A stretch of DNA of 64,000 nucleotides from Xenococcus sp. MO_188.B8. GTDB lineage: Bacteria > Cyanobacteriota > Cyanobacteriia > Cyanobacteriales > Xenococcaceae. The position numbers were made by a program, and so were the translations under genes. This document shows positions 19,659 to 28,903 of the stretch, piece after piece. The DNA is taken from positions 1-64,000 of the forward strand of contig JASJDR010000011.1 in NCBI GenBank assembly GCA_030065615.1, in the 5' to 3' direction. Position 1 is the stretch's first letter; every line of letters begins with the position of its first letter. The notes beneath the pieces were generated by a model. It searched no databases and was not told the DNA's origin. It worked only from the letters and a program-made list of their open reading frames with translations.

Positions 19659-20384
19659 ATGCATCAAACATTGAACGCTGCTTTAGAAATAAATCTCCTT
19701 CATGCCAATCAAGAAGGTGCAGAATATAACCGCGCACATTTTGATGATTGGGGAATTACTTGTCTCAATATTATGAGTAGTCCTGGGGCAGGAAAAACCG
19801 TTTTGTTAGACAAAACCCTTGCTGCTTTGCAATCTCAATTCAAGATGGCAGTGATTGAAGGGGATATGACTACCGAACTAGACGCAGAACGCTTACGGAA
19901 ATACGGAGTGCCGGTAATTCCTATTAATACAGGTCGTTCTTGTCACCTAGATTCCAAAATGGTTGCAGGTGGGATTCATATTCTAGAACATCAATATAAT
20001 CCCCAAACTATAGATCTAATTTTAGTGGAAAACGTCGGTAATTTAGTGTGTCCTGCCGAATTTGAAGTCGGAGAACATGCCAAAGTCGCTTTACTCAGTA
20101 TTACCGAAGGAGAAGACAAACCTCTTAAATATCCTGTGATGTTTCAAGAAGCTGATTGTCTTTTGATTACCAAAATCGATCTGGCGCCTTATTTAGATAT
20201 TGACATCGAACAGATTACTGATAATGTACGCCAAATGAACCCTCATGTTACTATTATTCCCTTATCTGCCAAGACAGGATTAGGATTGGACAAATGGTTT
20301 AATTGGCTAGAAGAGGTGGTGGTTAGAAATCGCGATCATCAAACATCTAACTTACTTGCTTACCCGAGCTGCAACTTTTTTTAA
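19659..20384 (+). CDS. hypB: Hydrogenase nickel incorporation GTPase HypB
   Basis: SIMIBI-class GTPase that powers nickel insertion into the hydrogenase. Motifs: [12 protein letters not shown] near residue 40 (P-loop), [13 protein letters not shown] (switch I), [12 protein letters not shown] with the nickel/zinc-site Cys and His, [13 protein letters not shown] (switch II), and TKIDLAPY (base recognition). 241 residues. The start [12 protein letters not shown] leaves out the Cys-rich or His-rich leader found on many HypB proteins, so high-affinity nickel storage is not expected. The last 15 residues overlap an antisense coding remnant and may have been altered. Paired with hypA upstream. Confidence 0.93.
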   Translation: MHQTLNAALEINLLHANQEGAEYNRAHFDDWGITCLNIMSSPGAGKTVLLDKTLAALQSQFKMAVIEGDMTTELDAERLRKYGVPVIPINTGRSCHLDSKMVAGGIHILEHQYNPQTIDLILVENVGNLVCPAEFEVGEHAKVALLSITEGEDKPLKYPVMFQEADCLLITKIDLAPYLDIDIEQITDNVRQMNPHVTIIPLSAKTGLGLDKWFNWLEEVVVRNRDHQTSNLLAYPSCNFF

Positions 20385-20543
20385 TTCCTCGACTCGTGGA
20401 GCTGGGTTTAAGTCTAGTCCACATTTGAAGTTCGTTAACTTATATTTTTTCATGGTTTTATAAATGGTAGCCGTATTTACGCTAATGTCCACTAGATAGT
20501 TAATGTTATTTGATAGTAACCCGCGTCCATATTCAAAATTCTA
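20352..20543 (-). pseudogene. Remnant of an unidentified HTH-like protein
   Basis: The minus strand reads for about 60 codons as GLLSNNINYLVDISVNTATI, then YKTMKKYKL and on to a TAA at 20352, in protein-like composition. The part DISVNTATIYKTMKKY resembles a recognition helix of a helix-turn-helix domain. There is no start, a stop lies immediately upstream, and the end overlaps the 3' end of hypB. I read it as the C-terminal debris of a lost gene; the family is not recognised. Confidence 0.4.
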
Positions 20544-20582
20544 GTTTTGAAATAAAAAGATGTATCCTGTAAAATCTTTTCC

Positions 20583-20860
20583 CTGTCTTGGTGCGCGTTC
20601 CCAAGCCAGTCCGTTGGTGAAGCATTGCGGTCTTGGGGGTTTCCCCCATGAGCAAATGCTGAAAGGATTCCCCGACTTGAAGGAACTGGCGTTTGTCCAG
20701 AACACGGAGCTGGATAAACCCAGAACACGGAGCTGGGCTTGTCCCCAGAACACGGAGCTGGGTAAACAGATCGGTGCTCTGGATAAACGGAGGAAACCTC
20801 CGCGGGGTCGCACCGCTTTAACCTTTCCCCTGTATTGGTGGGCTTTCCCCCGAACATTAA
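20583..20860. repeat. Composite dispersed repeat with triple CCAGAACACGGAGCTGG unit
   Basis: GC-rich block starting with TCTTGGTGCGCGTTCCC and ending near CGCGGGGTCGCACCGC, module words that recur at 29896-29996, 31631-31741, 36653-36812 and 60483-60665. The unit CCAGAACACGGAGCTGG occurs three times (20697-20713, 20719-20737, 20744-20762), and once each at about 38044 and 60531. Frames through this block are artefacts. 20861-21167 is the promoter region of the next gene. Confidence 0.8.
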
Positions 20861-21167
20861 CGACAACTACAGCTTGTAAACTAGACAGGTTTTAAAGCTG
20901 TTATTAGCAATGAAACTCTCTACTCAAATTGAGGTAAAAAAAATTTCAATTTTAATGTGAATTTCACTGGATAATTGGGAATTCTCAGACTGTAGGCACT
21001 TATATCTGTCAGTAAAATTACTTGGCTCTAAATTAGATTCTAAATGGTGATCACTTTCTAGGAAAGGTTTGACCCATTTAACGTTTGAGTATATTGCCCT
21101 CAGTAAGATTGAGATTTCTTAGAAGATCTTTGATTATTGAAATTTATAAATTGCTAAAGGAAAAAAT

Positions 21168-24100
21168 ATGGCTGACTATCAAGGCATGACCCCCACCGTA
21201 GTAATTGGAATCGGTGGAACGGGAAAAGAAATTTTAATAAAAATTCGTCGAATGATAGTGGAAACCTATGGCTCCTTAGAAGCACTACCCATTCTATCCT
21301 TTATCCACATAGACACAGAGCAGAACGCCAAGGTTTCTGAACCACAAGTTGTTCTTAAACAAGATATTTCCCTCAGTCCATCCGAGCAAATCTGGGCTAA
21401 GGTAGATAATGCCAAGGCAATGCTCAATCATCTATCATCTTACGATTATCTAGCAGAGTGGTTCCCCTCTCAACTCAAAGGAACTGATTCAATCTTGGCA
21501 GGGGCAGGACAAATTCGAGCTTTAGGAAAATTTGCCTTTTCCGTCAACTATCAAGCGATTAAAAGTAGCTTCAACAATGCCAAGGCGCGAATTACTGGAC
21601 ATGAGAAGTTTATGTTAGATCGCTGGGGAGTACAACTGGATCAAGGAACCAACATTTTTGTAGCCTGTTCTCTGTCTGGGGGAACGGGATCTGGGATGGT
21701 GCTCGATCTCGCTTACAATCTGCGGGATTGGGTTCCTCCTTCAGAACTACCTCAGTCATCAGCTTATCTGGTATTGCCTGGAGCTTTTTCTGGCTTGGGA
21801 GATCGCGTGATTGCTAATGCCTACTCTGCTTTAATGGAGCTCAATCATTATTCTCGCAAAGACACTCGCTTTGAGTATCAGTACAGTGGCAACTCATCTG
21901 ATCGTATCACCCCCCAAAGCAGCCGAGATACACCTTTCAGCTTCTGCTATCTCGTAGGGAACAGCAACGATAAAGTCACCCTCCCTAGATTGGAATTAGT
22001 GCTAGAAATGGTGGCGCAAAACATTTTTCTGGATTTCAGCTCAGGATTTAGTCAGTATAAAAAACTGGTGCGGGATAATATCTGTAAACATTGGTCAAGC
22101 CCCGACTCCCTAGGGTATCCGCAAAACTTTATCACCTTTGGTTTAGCAAGTATTCAATTTCCGCTGCAACGAGTCCTGCAAGCTTGTGCCTCTCGCCTAG
22201 CCCATCGTGTTGTCAACTGGTGGACTAATCCCACTCCAGTCCCTACTGCGATTCGGGATTTAATTCAAACGGAAATTCTGCCCAGTCTACAGTTAGCCGA
22301 ATCCGACAGTCAGCACCAGCTTCTCGATAGTATTAGCATGGGTAACAACATGAAGCCCTACACCAAAGAAGTGACTGACTGGGTGGCAAGTTTACGCAAG
22401 CGTCGCAACGACTTGAATATTCCCTTGGAAAATCTACAACGCTTTGTCTCAGTTTCCCAGGAGAAATATAGTCCCCACTTCCATGACAGTGATAGTAACC
22501 CTCGACGCTGGAGTGATTACTTCCAAAAAATGTGGGACAACCTGAATTATCTAAAAACTCAAAAGCGCTCCGAACTTAGAGAAACCGTCTACAAAATGAT
22601 GGAAGACCGCTTTCGAGGCTCCAAATTTGTCCGCCAATTTTTAGAAAACTTGTTGGAAGTCTTCAATGACTATCGGACTCAGTTTGACCAGAAGCGGCAG
22701 AAAACCTTGCTTCCTCAAGAGCAGTCTGCTCTCAATAACCTCCAAGTTCTACTTAAACAAATCGACCGGCATGCTAAACAGTTTAATCCGATCAATAAAA
22801 AAGCCCTGGTTGAGGATGACTTCAACCAAATTATGCGATCGCTCGAATCAATCTACACGTCTAAGGTAGAGATTAAAGCGCGTTCCTTGGGAGTTCTTTT
22901 GTTGGATGCCCTTAAAGAAGAAATCAACCAACTTCTCATCGATTTGACGGCTTTTGAGCAGAATTTAGAAACCTTGAGGTTCCGACTGCAAGAGCGGGAA
23001 CGTACCTATGTTCAGGAAACAGAAACTTTGTCGGTCAATGGCATCTTGTTATATGACCCTAAGGATATCGACCAAGTATACGAGCAAAGCCTGGAGGAAA
23101 AAGAAGATATTATCTGTCAAAAAGTTTCTCTAGATCTATTAGAAAAGCTAGGAGTCCGTCTATTCGACTTGTATGACTTTGATACGTTGCGAATAAAAGA
23201 CCTATTTGAGAGGATTTTGCATCGCTCAGCTGATGAATTTGTCGGCAAATCTCAATTGCAAATCTCGACAGCTCGGAAATTTCTGGAACAATATCCGACT
23301 CTAGAACAGCAAGAAGCTCAGATCAAAACCACCTTTGAAAAGAGCAAGCCTTTTTTACGCTTTAGTTTAGAGCAAGCCCAATTAGGATGGGAAAATAAAG
23401 CAGAGAAACGTCAAACCCTAATTGGGATTCAGGGCGGCAATAAGCCTGTGGATGCCGCCATCAAAGCTATCTTACCCATGATTCGCCGTTCTGGCACCAT
23501 CACAGATAAAGATATCCGTCCCTTAAACGATCCTCACCATATTTACTTCGTTAGAGAAGTCGGTGCTTTCCCCCTGCGAGTCATAGAAGGCATGGCAAAA
23601 ATGCGCAATGTCTACCGCAATGTTTCCCAAACTGACAAAAATCCCCTGCACACCCATCAAGATTGCCGGCAGTTTCAAGACTTCATGCCTTCAACCCATG
23701 AGGAGGTACAAGCCAAGCAAAATCTACTTTTAGCGAAAGCCTTTGGTTTAATTGCTCAGCAGGAAAACCGCGTTACCGGCTTTGAGGAAATTCGCTTTTA
23801 CTACCGAGATCAACAGACAGGAATCGACAAGATAGAAGCTCTGGGAGGCAATTGGGAGGAAGCCGAAGAAATGCTCTTGAGAGAACGAAATCGCAAGGTA
23901 AGAGACCTACTGGCGGATGCTCTTAAAGCGATTGGCGAGCAAACGACAACCAAACCACAGAAACAGGAACTCTATCAAAAACTAATGGCTTGTTTGCAGG
24001 AACTGGAAAATACCATACCAGGGGGCAAAGATCATTCAGATTATCAGAAGGCGGAATCAGCAATAGAAAACTACATCACGCAATATAGTCTGATGGTTGT

Positions 24101-24497
24101 CGAGTCACAATCTGCTAATACCTCAGCAACTCAAACCAAACCTATGTCCGCGACTAACCATAGTAATGAAGAGCTCGAAAAATTCCAAAAGCTAGTGGGA
24201 ACTTGCTACCGCAATGGCAATCTCACATCCAGGGAATTAGAACTTATAGAAAGATTCCGCCAGAAATACAACATTACACCAGAAATAGCCGAGCAGATTA
24301 TTGCTGAATTTGCGCCTCAACCCAAATCACAAGAAGCGATTGAGGAATATTCCCTAATGTATCGCGTTTTTTGGGAAAATGATGGCGCAATCGACCCAGA
24401 AGAGCAAGCCCAGTTACTGGAACTTCAAGAGGAACTCGGATTGACCAATGAACAAGTTACCAGGGTAGAAGATAGCATCCAAGCCGGAGTTAACTAA
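21168..24497 (+). CDS. Giant tubulin-like protein (Tubulin_2 type)
   Basis: 1109-residue protein. Residues 1-400 form a tubulin/FtsZ-like GTP-binding fold: VVIGIGGTGKEIL near residue 11 (first nucleotide loop) and SLSGGTGSGMVLD near 168, the counterpart of the tubulin signature loop. The middle (about 400-900) is helical, charged and probably coiled coil. The C-terminal 110 residues contain two similar short helical units ending ...NGNLTSRELELIERFR and NDGAIDPEEQAQLLELQ, resembling SHOCT/TerB-like oligomerisation motifs. Start ATG 21168 with AAAGGA upstream. The next gene begins 33 bp after the stop, so they are probably co-transcribed. Tubulin_2 proteins are known near vWA and kinase genes in bacterial conflict or signalling loci. 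Whether it polymerises is unknown. Confidence 0.85.
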   Translation: MADYQGMTPTVVIGIGGTGKEILIKIRRMIVETYGSLEALPILSFIHIDTEQNAKVSEPQVVLKQDISLSPSEQIWAKVDNAKAMLNHLSSYDYLAEWFPSQLKGTDSILAGAGQIRALGKFAFSVNYQAIKSSFNNAKARITGHEKFMLDRWGVQLDQGTNIFVACSLSGGTGSGMVLDLAYNLRDWVPPSELPQSSAYLVLPGAFSGLGDRVIANAYSALMELNHYSRKDTRFEYQYSGNSSDRITPQSSRDTPFSFCYLVGNSNDKVTLPRLELVLEMVAQNIFLDFSSGFSQYKKLVRDNICKHWSSPDSLGYPQNFITFGLASIQFPLQRVLQACASRLAHRVVNWWTNPTPVPTAIRDLIQTEILPSLQLAESDSQHQLLDSISMGNNMKPYTKEVTDWVASLRKRRNDLNIPLENLQRFVSVSQEKYSPHFHDSDSNPRRWSDYFQKMWDNLNYLKTQKRSELRETVYKMMEDRFRGSKFVRQFLENLLEVFNDYRTQFDQKRQKTLLPQEQSALNNLQVLLKQIDRHAKQFNPINKKALVEDDFNQIMRSLESIYTSKVEIKARSLGVLLLDALKEEINQLLIDLTAFEQNLETLRFRLQERERTYVQETETLSVNGILLYDPKDIDQVYEQSLEEKEDIICQKVSLDLLEKLGVRLFDLYDFDTLRIKDLFERILHRSADEFVGKSQLQISTARKFLEQYPTLEQQEAQIKTTFEKSKPFLRFSLEQAQLGWENKAEKRQTLIGIQGGNKPVDAAIKAILPMIRRSGTITDKDIRPLNDPHHIYFVREVGAFPLRVIEGMAKMRNVYRNVSQTDKNPLHTHQDCRQFQDFMPSTHEEVQAKQNLLLAKAFGLIAQQENRVTGFEEIRFYYRDQQTGIDKIEALGGNWEEAEEMLLRERNRKVRDLLADALKAIGEQTTTKPQKQELYQKLMACLQELENTIPGGKDHSDYQKAESAIENYITQYSLMVVESQSANTSATQTKPMSATNHSNEELEKFQKLVGTCYRNGNLTSRELELIERFRQKYNITPEIAEQIIAEFAPQPKSQEAIEEYSLMYRVFWENDGAIDPEEQAQLLELQEELGLTNEQVTRVEDSIQAGVN

Positions 24498-24530
24498 CGG
24501 CGAATAAAAACCGCAATTTATGAGGTAATT

Positions 24531-26204
24531 ATGAGTGATAATTTTCATGACGAATACGTTGAGTGTCCAAAGTGCGAGCACCAAAATCCTTTAAATCTTA
24601 GTAAATGTGAAATTTGCGGATATAAACTGAAAAAAGACTCAGTCTCTACCATCGCTTTTTTGGGTGTTAGTTTGGCGCTAATAGGGATTTTAGGAGGCGG
24701 ATATTTCTCTATTAAAGATCAATTCTTTACGGATAAAACTGTGGCAGACTCTACTGTTACAGAAGATGTCAATCGCCGTGCCAGTGGCAAAATCAAAGTC
24801 TTAGGGGATACCTTCAGCGGATACTCAACCCTGCGCAGCACAGCATTACAAGAGGCTCTTAAGAAAAGCGGTATCACGCTACAATATGCTGATGAGTTTG
24901 ACCAAGCGCAACGAGCTAAAGCTCTCAATCAAGGGCAAGCCGATTTGATGGTCACCACTCTCGATCAATTTCTCCAACATAAACCTCAAGGGAAAATTGT
25001 GGCGCTCATTGACCGGACGGTGGGAGCTGATGCGATTGTCCTCAACACCAGCGAGTATCCCCAACTCAAGTCCTTGATCGACTTGGAGAAGCTAGTTAAG
25101 CAAAAACAATCTCAGGGACAAAGACTCAAGATTGTCTTTGCCGGAGATACTCCCAGTGAGTTTCTGGCAACAGTACTCGATACCAAATTTGATAACTTTG
25201 ACCTTGCTGATTTCGAGGTCGTACGAGTCAACGATGCTAGTGAAGCTTGGCAGCAGATGCAAGCTCCTCAGTCTAATATTGCTCTTGCTGTCCTTTGGGA
25301 ACCTTTTGTAACAGCAGCGAGCAAACAAGGGAACACTATTTTATTGAGTAGTGCTGATGCTCCCAAAGTTATCGTTGACGTAGCTATTGCTTCTGAAAGT
25401 CTCTTGCAATCCAATCCTCAAATCGTACAAGAGTTCGTCGAAAACTACTATCGTCGGATTGATTCTTCAATCCAGAATCAAGCTATACTGACTCGTCAGA
25501 TCGCCGAAGATGGCAATCTAAATGACTCAGAAGCCACCGCTGTGGTTGAGGGTATTCAGTTTTTTACCTCCGTTGAAGCGCAAGACTGGATGACTTCTAC
25601 AAGCTTAGACAAAAGAATTGGCGCGATCGCGGGAATTTTGGCATTATCGGGTCGTATTGACGAAATACCTCCAGATTTCCAAGCTCTCTACACTGCTGAT
25701 TTCATCAAATCTGCTGCTACCAAAACTAATAAGCTCATCGAAATGGTCAGTCTAGATAACCCAGAATTAGCAAAGCGATTAAAAGGAACTTCCGTTGCAG
25801 CTAGTAACTCCAACGCTAAAGTTTCTGAGGCTCAGGTTAAAAAAGGAGCTGATATTGGCAATGTTGCCGTCAGAGGTGAGGTAAAATTTGCCACGGGTTC
25901 TGCCCAATTAACCGAAGAAGGTAAACGAACATTGGACAAGTTAGCAGCAGATATTGGGGAATTTAACCCCACAACGATCGCGATCAAAGTTCAAGGTCAT
26001 ACTTCAAAAACTGGCGCAGCCAACTTTAACCAAAAGCTTTCACAGAATAGAGCTAGCGTAGTTGTGAGCTATCTCAAACAAAAACAGCTCTCCCATAAAT
26101 TCCTAGCTGAAGGATTGGGTTTTTCTCAACCTTTGCCAGGAATAGACCCTAGTTCCACTCTTAACCAGCGGACTGTGATTCGCTTAGTTCGTCTTAGCTC
26201 TTGA
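24531..26204 (+). CDS. Zinc ribbon / TM / solute-binding / OmpA fusion protein
   Basis: A rare domain order in 557 residues. Cytoplasmic zinc ribbon with C12, C15, C26 and C29 (CPKC...CEIC). One membrane helix at about 40-62 (STIAFLGVSLALIGILGG). A periplasmic substrate-binding-type domain at about 88-400 (KIKVLGDTFSGYSTLRS, ALNQGQADLMVTTLDQFL) related to NMT1/SsuA or phosphate-binding proteins. Last, an OmpA-like peptidoglycan-binding domain at 450-555 (VKFATGSAQLTEEGKRTLDK, QGHTSKTGAANFNQKLSQNR). Predicted topology links the cytoplasm to the cell wall. GAGGT precedes the ATG. It is paired with the tubulin-like gene upstream. Domains are clear; ligand and role are unknown. Confidence 0.85.
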   Translation: MSDNFHDEYVECPKCEHQNPLNLSKCEICGYKLKKDSVSTIAFLGVSLALIGILGGGYFSIKDQFFTDKTVADSTVTEDVNRRASGKIKVLGDTFSGYSTLRSTALQEALKKSGITLQYADEFDQAQRAKALNQGQADLMVTTLDQFLQHKPQGKIVALIDRTVGADAIVLNTSEYPQLKSLIDLEKLVKQKQSQGQRLKIVFAGDTPSEFLATVLDTKFDNFDLADFEVVRVNDASEAWQQMQAPQSNIALAVLWEPFVTAASKQGNTILLSSADAPKVIVDVAIASESLLQSNPQIVQEFVENYYRRIDSSIQNQAILTRQIAEDGNLNDSEATAVVEGIQFFTSVEAQDWMTSTSLDKRIGAIAGILALSGRIDEIPPDFQALYTADFIKSAATKTNKLIEMVSLDNPELAKRLKGTSVAASNSNAKVSEAQVKKGADIGNVAVRGEVKFATGSAQLTEEGKRTLDKLAADIGEFNPTTIAIKVQGHTSKTGAANFNQKLSQNRASVVVSYLKQKQLSHKFLAEGLGFSQPLPGIDPSSTLNQRTVIRLVRLSS

Positions 26205-26257
26205 TTGGACTTGGGACAAAAAAAGCCAGGATCTTTATCGGCAATATTTTGTATTCA

Positions 26258-26827
26258 TTACTTGACGTTTAAAAACTGGTCAGTGGTCAGACAGTCTACA
26301 CCAATATTTGAGATGTCATAAATGTTTGCCTTTGCCACCTCTTCAGTTTGAGCTGCTGCGGCATCTGTTACGAGAGTTACCTGATAACCAAGGGAGACTC
26401 CATCATATATGGTCGCTCGAATACAGTTAGGATACTGTACACCACACACCACAATATTGCTAATATTCAGTCTTCTTAAAATAAAATCCAATTCAGTATT
26501 CATAAATCCACTGAAGCGATTTTTTACAATTCGATATTCTCCTTCAATTGGACTTAGTTCTTCGACAATATCACATCCTTTAGTTCCAGGCACACAGTAA
26601 CTCTGAACATTTAAAAAACTCTGCCGTCTGGTTATTTCAATATCACTGCCATCTGCTCTATATTCTCTGACAACATGAAAAATAGGCCAAGCAGCACTAC
26701 GAAAAAAGTTGAGGATTTTTTGGATATTGGGAACAATTGCCATTGCTCCAGCAACACACATTGGCGCACCAGGCAACACAAAATCATTCTGCATATCAAT
26801 AATTATTAAAGCTGTTTTCTGTTCCAT
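26258..26827 (-). CDS. Isochorismatase-family cysteine hydrolase
   Basis: Cysteine hydrolase of the isochorismatase/nicotinamidase fold. The triad is visible: Asp in IIDMQNDF, Lys in VKNRFSGF and Cys in GVQYPNCIRATIYDG. 189 residues from the ATG at 26827, which has GAGGGG upstream at good spacing; the longer reading begins with TTG. Substrate cannot be assigned. It is convergent with the OmpA-fusion gene. Confidence 0.85.
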   Translation of the reverse strand: MEQKTALIIIDMQNDFVLPGAPMCVAGAMAIVPNIQKILNFFRSAAWPIFHVVREYRADGSDIEITRRQSFLNVQSYCVPGTKGCDIVEELSPIEGEYRIVKNRFSGFMNTELDFILRRLNISNIVVCGVQYPNCIRATIYDGVSLGYQVTLVTDAAAAQTEEVAKANIYDISNIGVDCLTTDQFLNVK

Positions 26828-26902
26828 CTTTTTTCCCCTCAACCTTTTCTGCTTTCTCTACTATTCTCCAATTTAATCGAAAGCATTCAATCAGAATTGA
26901 TA

Positions 26903-27570
26903 TTAGGTCTTCGCCATTAAAAAAATACCAGTACCAATCATGACACTACCAGCAGTCATGTTCATTGCTTGCTTGGCTTTAGAGCTTTGAAAAAGAAATC
27001 TAGCCCGATCTGCCATATAGGCATAACCAAGCTTAACCCCACCTACGGCTAAAGCTGCGATCGCCATAATGATAGCTGTGTCAACAACAGACACACTAGA
27101 TAAATCAAGAAAAGCCGGGAAAAAACTCAGATAAAAGATAATTGCTTTTTGATCGGCCAAAGTGATAGATAACCCAGTCAGCGGTACTCCGCCGTAAAAC
27201 GACGGAGCCTGCGCTGACCGCATTCCGCGGTCAAAAAATTGGACAACCAAGATGATTCTTTAATTCCTTCAACCTTTACAGTCTTTGATTGCGATCGCGC
27301 TAATTCTATTCCTAACCATATCAGATAAGCACTACCAAAATATTTCACTAGGACAAACAGGCTATCCATCGTTTCAGCAAGAGCCGATAAACCGTAAATA
27401 GCTAATATTATGAATACAAAATCGCCAACTACTATCCCGATGACAGTCATCAGACCGTGAGAAAATCCAGAGGCAATTGATCTTGCTACCACTGCAAATA
27501 CGCTAGGACTGGGGAGTAGAGCTAGAATAATCATCGCTCCCAACAATGCAGCAATACTGCTAAAGGTCAT
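26903..27570 (-). pseudogene. LysE-family amino acid exporter, broken by a 53-bp repeat insertion
   Basis: Two adjacent frames encode the halves of one LysE/RhtB-type exporter. The N-terminal half runs from MTFSSIAALLGAM through LPSPSVFAVVARSIASG and KYFGSAYLIWLGIELA to SNFL. The C-terminal half resumes with TGLSITLADQKAIIFYLSFF, a family signature. Between them lies a GC-rich palindromic insert at 27181-27233. Removing those 53 bases joins the frames into one of 204 codons plus stop, the normal family size. An ATG at 27642 would add 24 residues. As it stands, translation of the first half ends within the insert, so the exporter is almost certainly inactive. Confidence 0.88.
27177..27233. mobile_element. 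53-bp small dispersed repeat inserted in lysE with 4-bp duplication
   Basis: GTCA at 27177-27180 is repeated at 27230-27233 and brackets 49 bp of GC-rich DNA. On the minus strand the insert folds as GACCGC-GGAAT-GCGGTC followed by a nested stem (TCAGCG...CGCTGA enclosing CTCCG...CGGAG). It shares the CGCCGTAAAA core with the repeat at 31631-31741. Confidence 0.85.
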
Positions 27571-27689
27571 ACTAATTTTGATCGATAATTTTCTACTATC
27601 AACAGCGACACTAGTGGACGTGGGCGTAAATAAGAATACCATTCAAAAAAGCTCAAAAGCTTGATAGTAAAAACTTTTGACTTTTGACG

Positions 27690-27792
27690 AGCGACCCTGC
27701 TGCTTCGTAAGCAGCTAAGGAACGCGCGAGTTTGACTTTTGACTTCCCCTCCTCGGAGGGGTTAGGGGTGGGTGACTTCCGCGTAGCGGCAC
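27690..27792. repeat. Repeat modules and hairpins upstream of the LOG gene
   Basis: GCTGCTT-CGT-AAGCAGC (about 27698-27714) is a clean 7-bp hairpin, followed by AAGGAACGCGCGAG shared with 18417-18430. CCCCTC-CTC-GGAGGGG near 27747 forms a second stem. The three words TTTTGACTT form short direct repeats around it. Confidence 0.55.
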
Positions 27793-27846
27793 TAGTTTTG
27801 CCCATCCTTTACTATACTATTGTCTACCTACTGATTTCTGAAACCA

Positions 27847-28398
27847 ATGAAATATATTTGTGTATTTTGCGGTTCTAAAATGGGCAACCGCGATGTCTAT
27901 AAGCTAGCTGCTCAAGCTATGGGAAAAGCGATCGCGTCACGAGGGTTAAACTTAGTCTATGGTGGATCAGATGTCGGATTAATGGGAGTCATCGCTGACA
28001 CAGTTTTAGAAAATGGTGGTGAAGTAATTGGGGTAATTCCAGAGTTTTTTATTAGTCAAGAAGTAGCCCATGAAAATTTGACCAAACTCCATATTGTTAA
28101 GTCGATGCACGAACGTAAGGCTTTAATGGCAAACTCAGCCGATGCTTTTATTGCCATGCCTGGTGGTTATGGAACTTTAGAAGAATTAGCTGAAATTATT
28201 ACTTGGGCGCAGTTAAATTTACATAATAAACCTATCGGAATTCTTAATATTGATAATTATTATAAATCTCTCTTAGAATTTTTTAATAAGTCAGTAAATG
28301 AAGGGTTTTTAAGCACAAAACTTCGTTCACTAATTTTAGAAGCTAGCGATCCTAATAGTCTTCTGGATTTAATACAAAACCACTCTTCAATGTTTTGA
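27847..28398 (+). CDS. LOG-family nucleoside 5'-monophosphate phosphoribohydrolase
   Basis: Rossmann-fold protein of the TIGR00730/LOG family, which releases the base from cytokinin or purine ribotides. The key motif MPGGYGTLEELAEIITW with the catalytic Arg-Lys segment MHERKALM upstream is intact, as is the nucleotide-binding start YICVFCGSKMGN. 183 residues, start ATG at 27847. Stands alone. Some relatives were once annotated as lysine decarboxylases, which is wrong for this motif set. Confidence 0.88.
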   Translation: MKYICVFCGSKMGNRDVYKLAAQAMGKAIASRGLNLVYGGSDVGLMGVIADTVLENGGEVIGVIPEFFISQEVAHENLTKLHIVKSMHERKALMANSADAFIAMPGGYGTLEELAEIITWAQLNLHNKPIGILNIDNYYKSLLEFFNKSVNEGFLSTKLRSLILEASDPNSLLDLIQNHSSMF

Positions 28399-28903
28399 AA
28401 CTAATAATTATGATTGATAAACTCGAAAACTTTCCAAAAGGCCTAATTGATATCGCTATTGAAGATAAGAGTAAAAGTTGTTCTAAACAAGCTTTAACAG
28501 TAAAAAAGATAAACAATAAGCAAGATATCTAAGGAAATATAGCACAAGTAAAAAATTATAATTAAAAAGCTCCAGAATGGATACTAGAGAATATTATCCA
28601 GAAAATAATCGAATAAAAGTTTTAAATAGTTTAGTAGAATTTCTAGAACCTCTAGATTTACTTTCAGATAAATTAAAGAAACTATCTTGGGACTATAGTT
28701 TTCGTAATCTTTCCAAGTCATTCCAGAAAAACTTAAGGTTCGATCTTGTTTTAAAAGATGATTGATATCTATTGGTAATTTGTCATCTATTAACATAACT
28801 ACATAAACTTTGTTTTAATTCCTATTTTAGAATAAAGCTAATAATGTACGGCTACCCTAGAAAAGCTAGCTTAGAGCTCATCGCGAAGCGATTTTAATCC
28901 TAA
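28399..28903. other. Decayed DNA between LOG and the tRNA methyltransferase gene
   Basis: Contains a 40-codon plus-strand frame at 28410-28532 (MIDKLENFPKGLIDIAIEDK...) without a family match, and the Uma2-like minus-strand remnant described separately. No intact gene. Confidence 0.4.
28584..28796 (-). pseudogene. Remnant of a Uma2-family endonuclease (N-terminal part)
   Basis: The 70-codon frame reads DDKLPIDINHLL, FSGMTWKDYENYS, SLIYLKVNLEVLEI, which follows the N-terminal pattern of Uma2 proteins (GVSWEDYE... RISYLNGVLEIMSP). The segment after that is out of register and the nuclease core is missing. Intact Uma2 genes occur at 48368. The match is by motif memory and is moderate. Confidence 0.45.

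Noticed and set aside
20697-20762. Possible CRISPR-like array of three 17-19 bp units
   Set aside because: Units are too short, spacers only 5-7 bp, unit also occurs singly elsewhere, no cas genes.
20492-20895. Frames of 90-124 codons on both strands in the repeat block
   Set aside because: They run through GC-rich palindromic repeats and owe their openness to composition.
28577-28765. 62-codon plus frame
   Set aside because: Antisense to the Uma2-like remnant, whose minus-strand reading carries the recognisable pattern.
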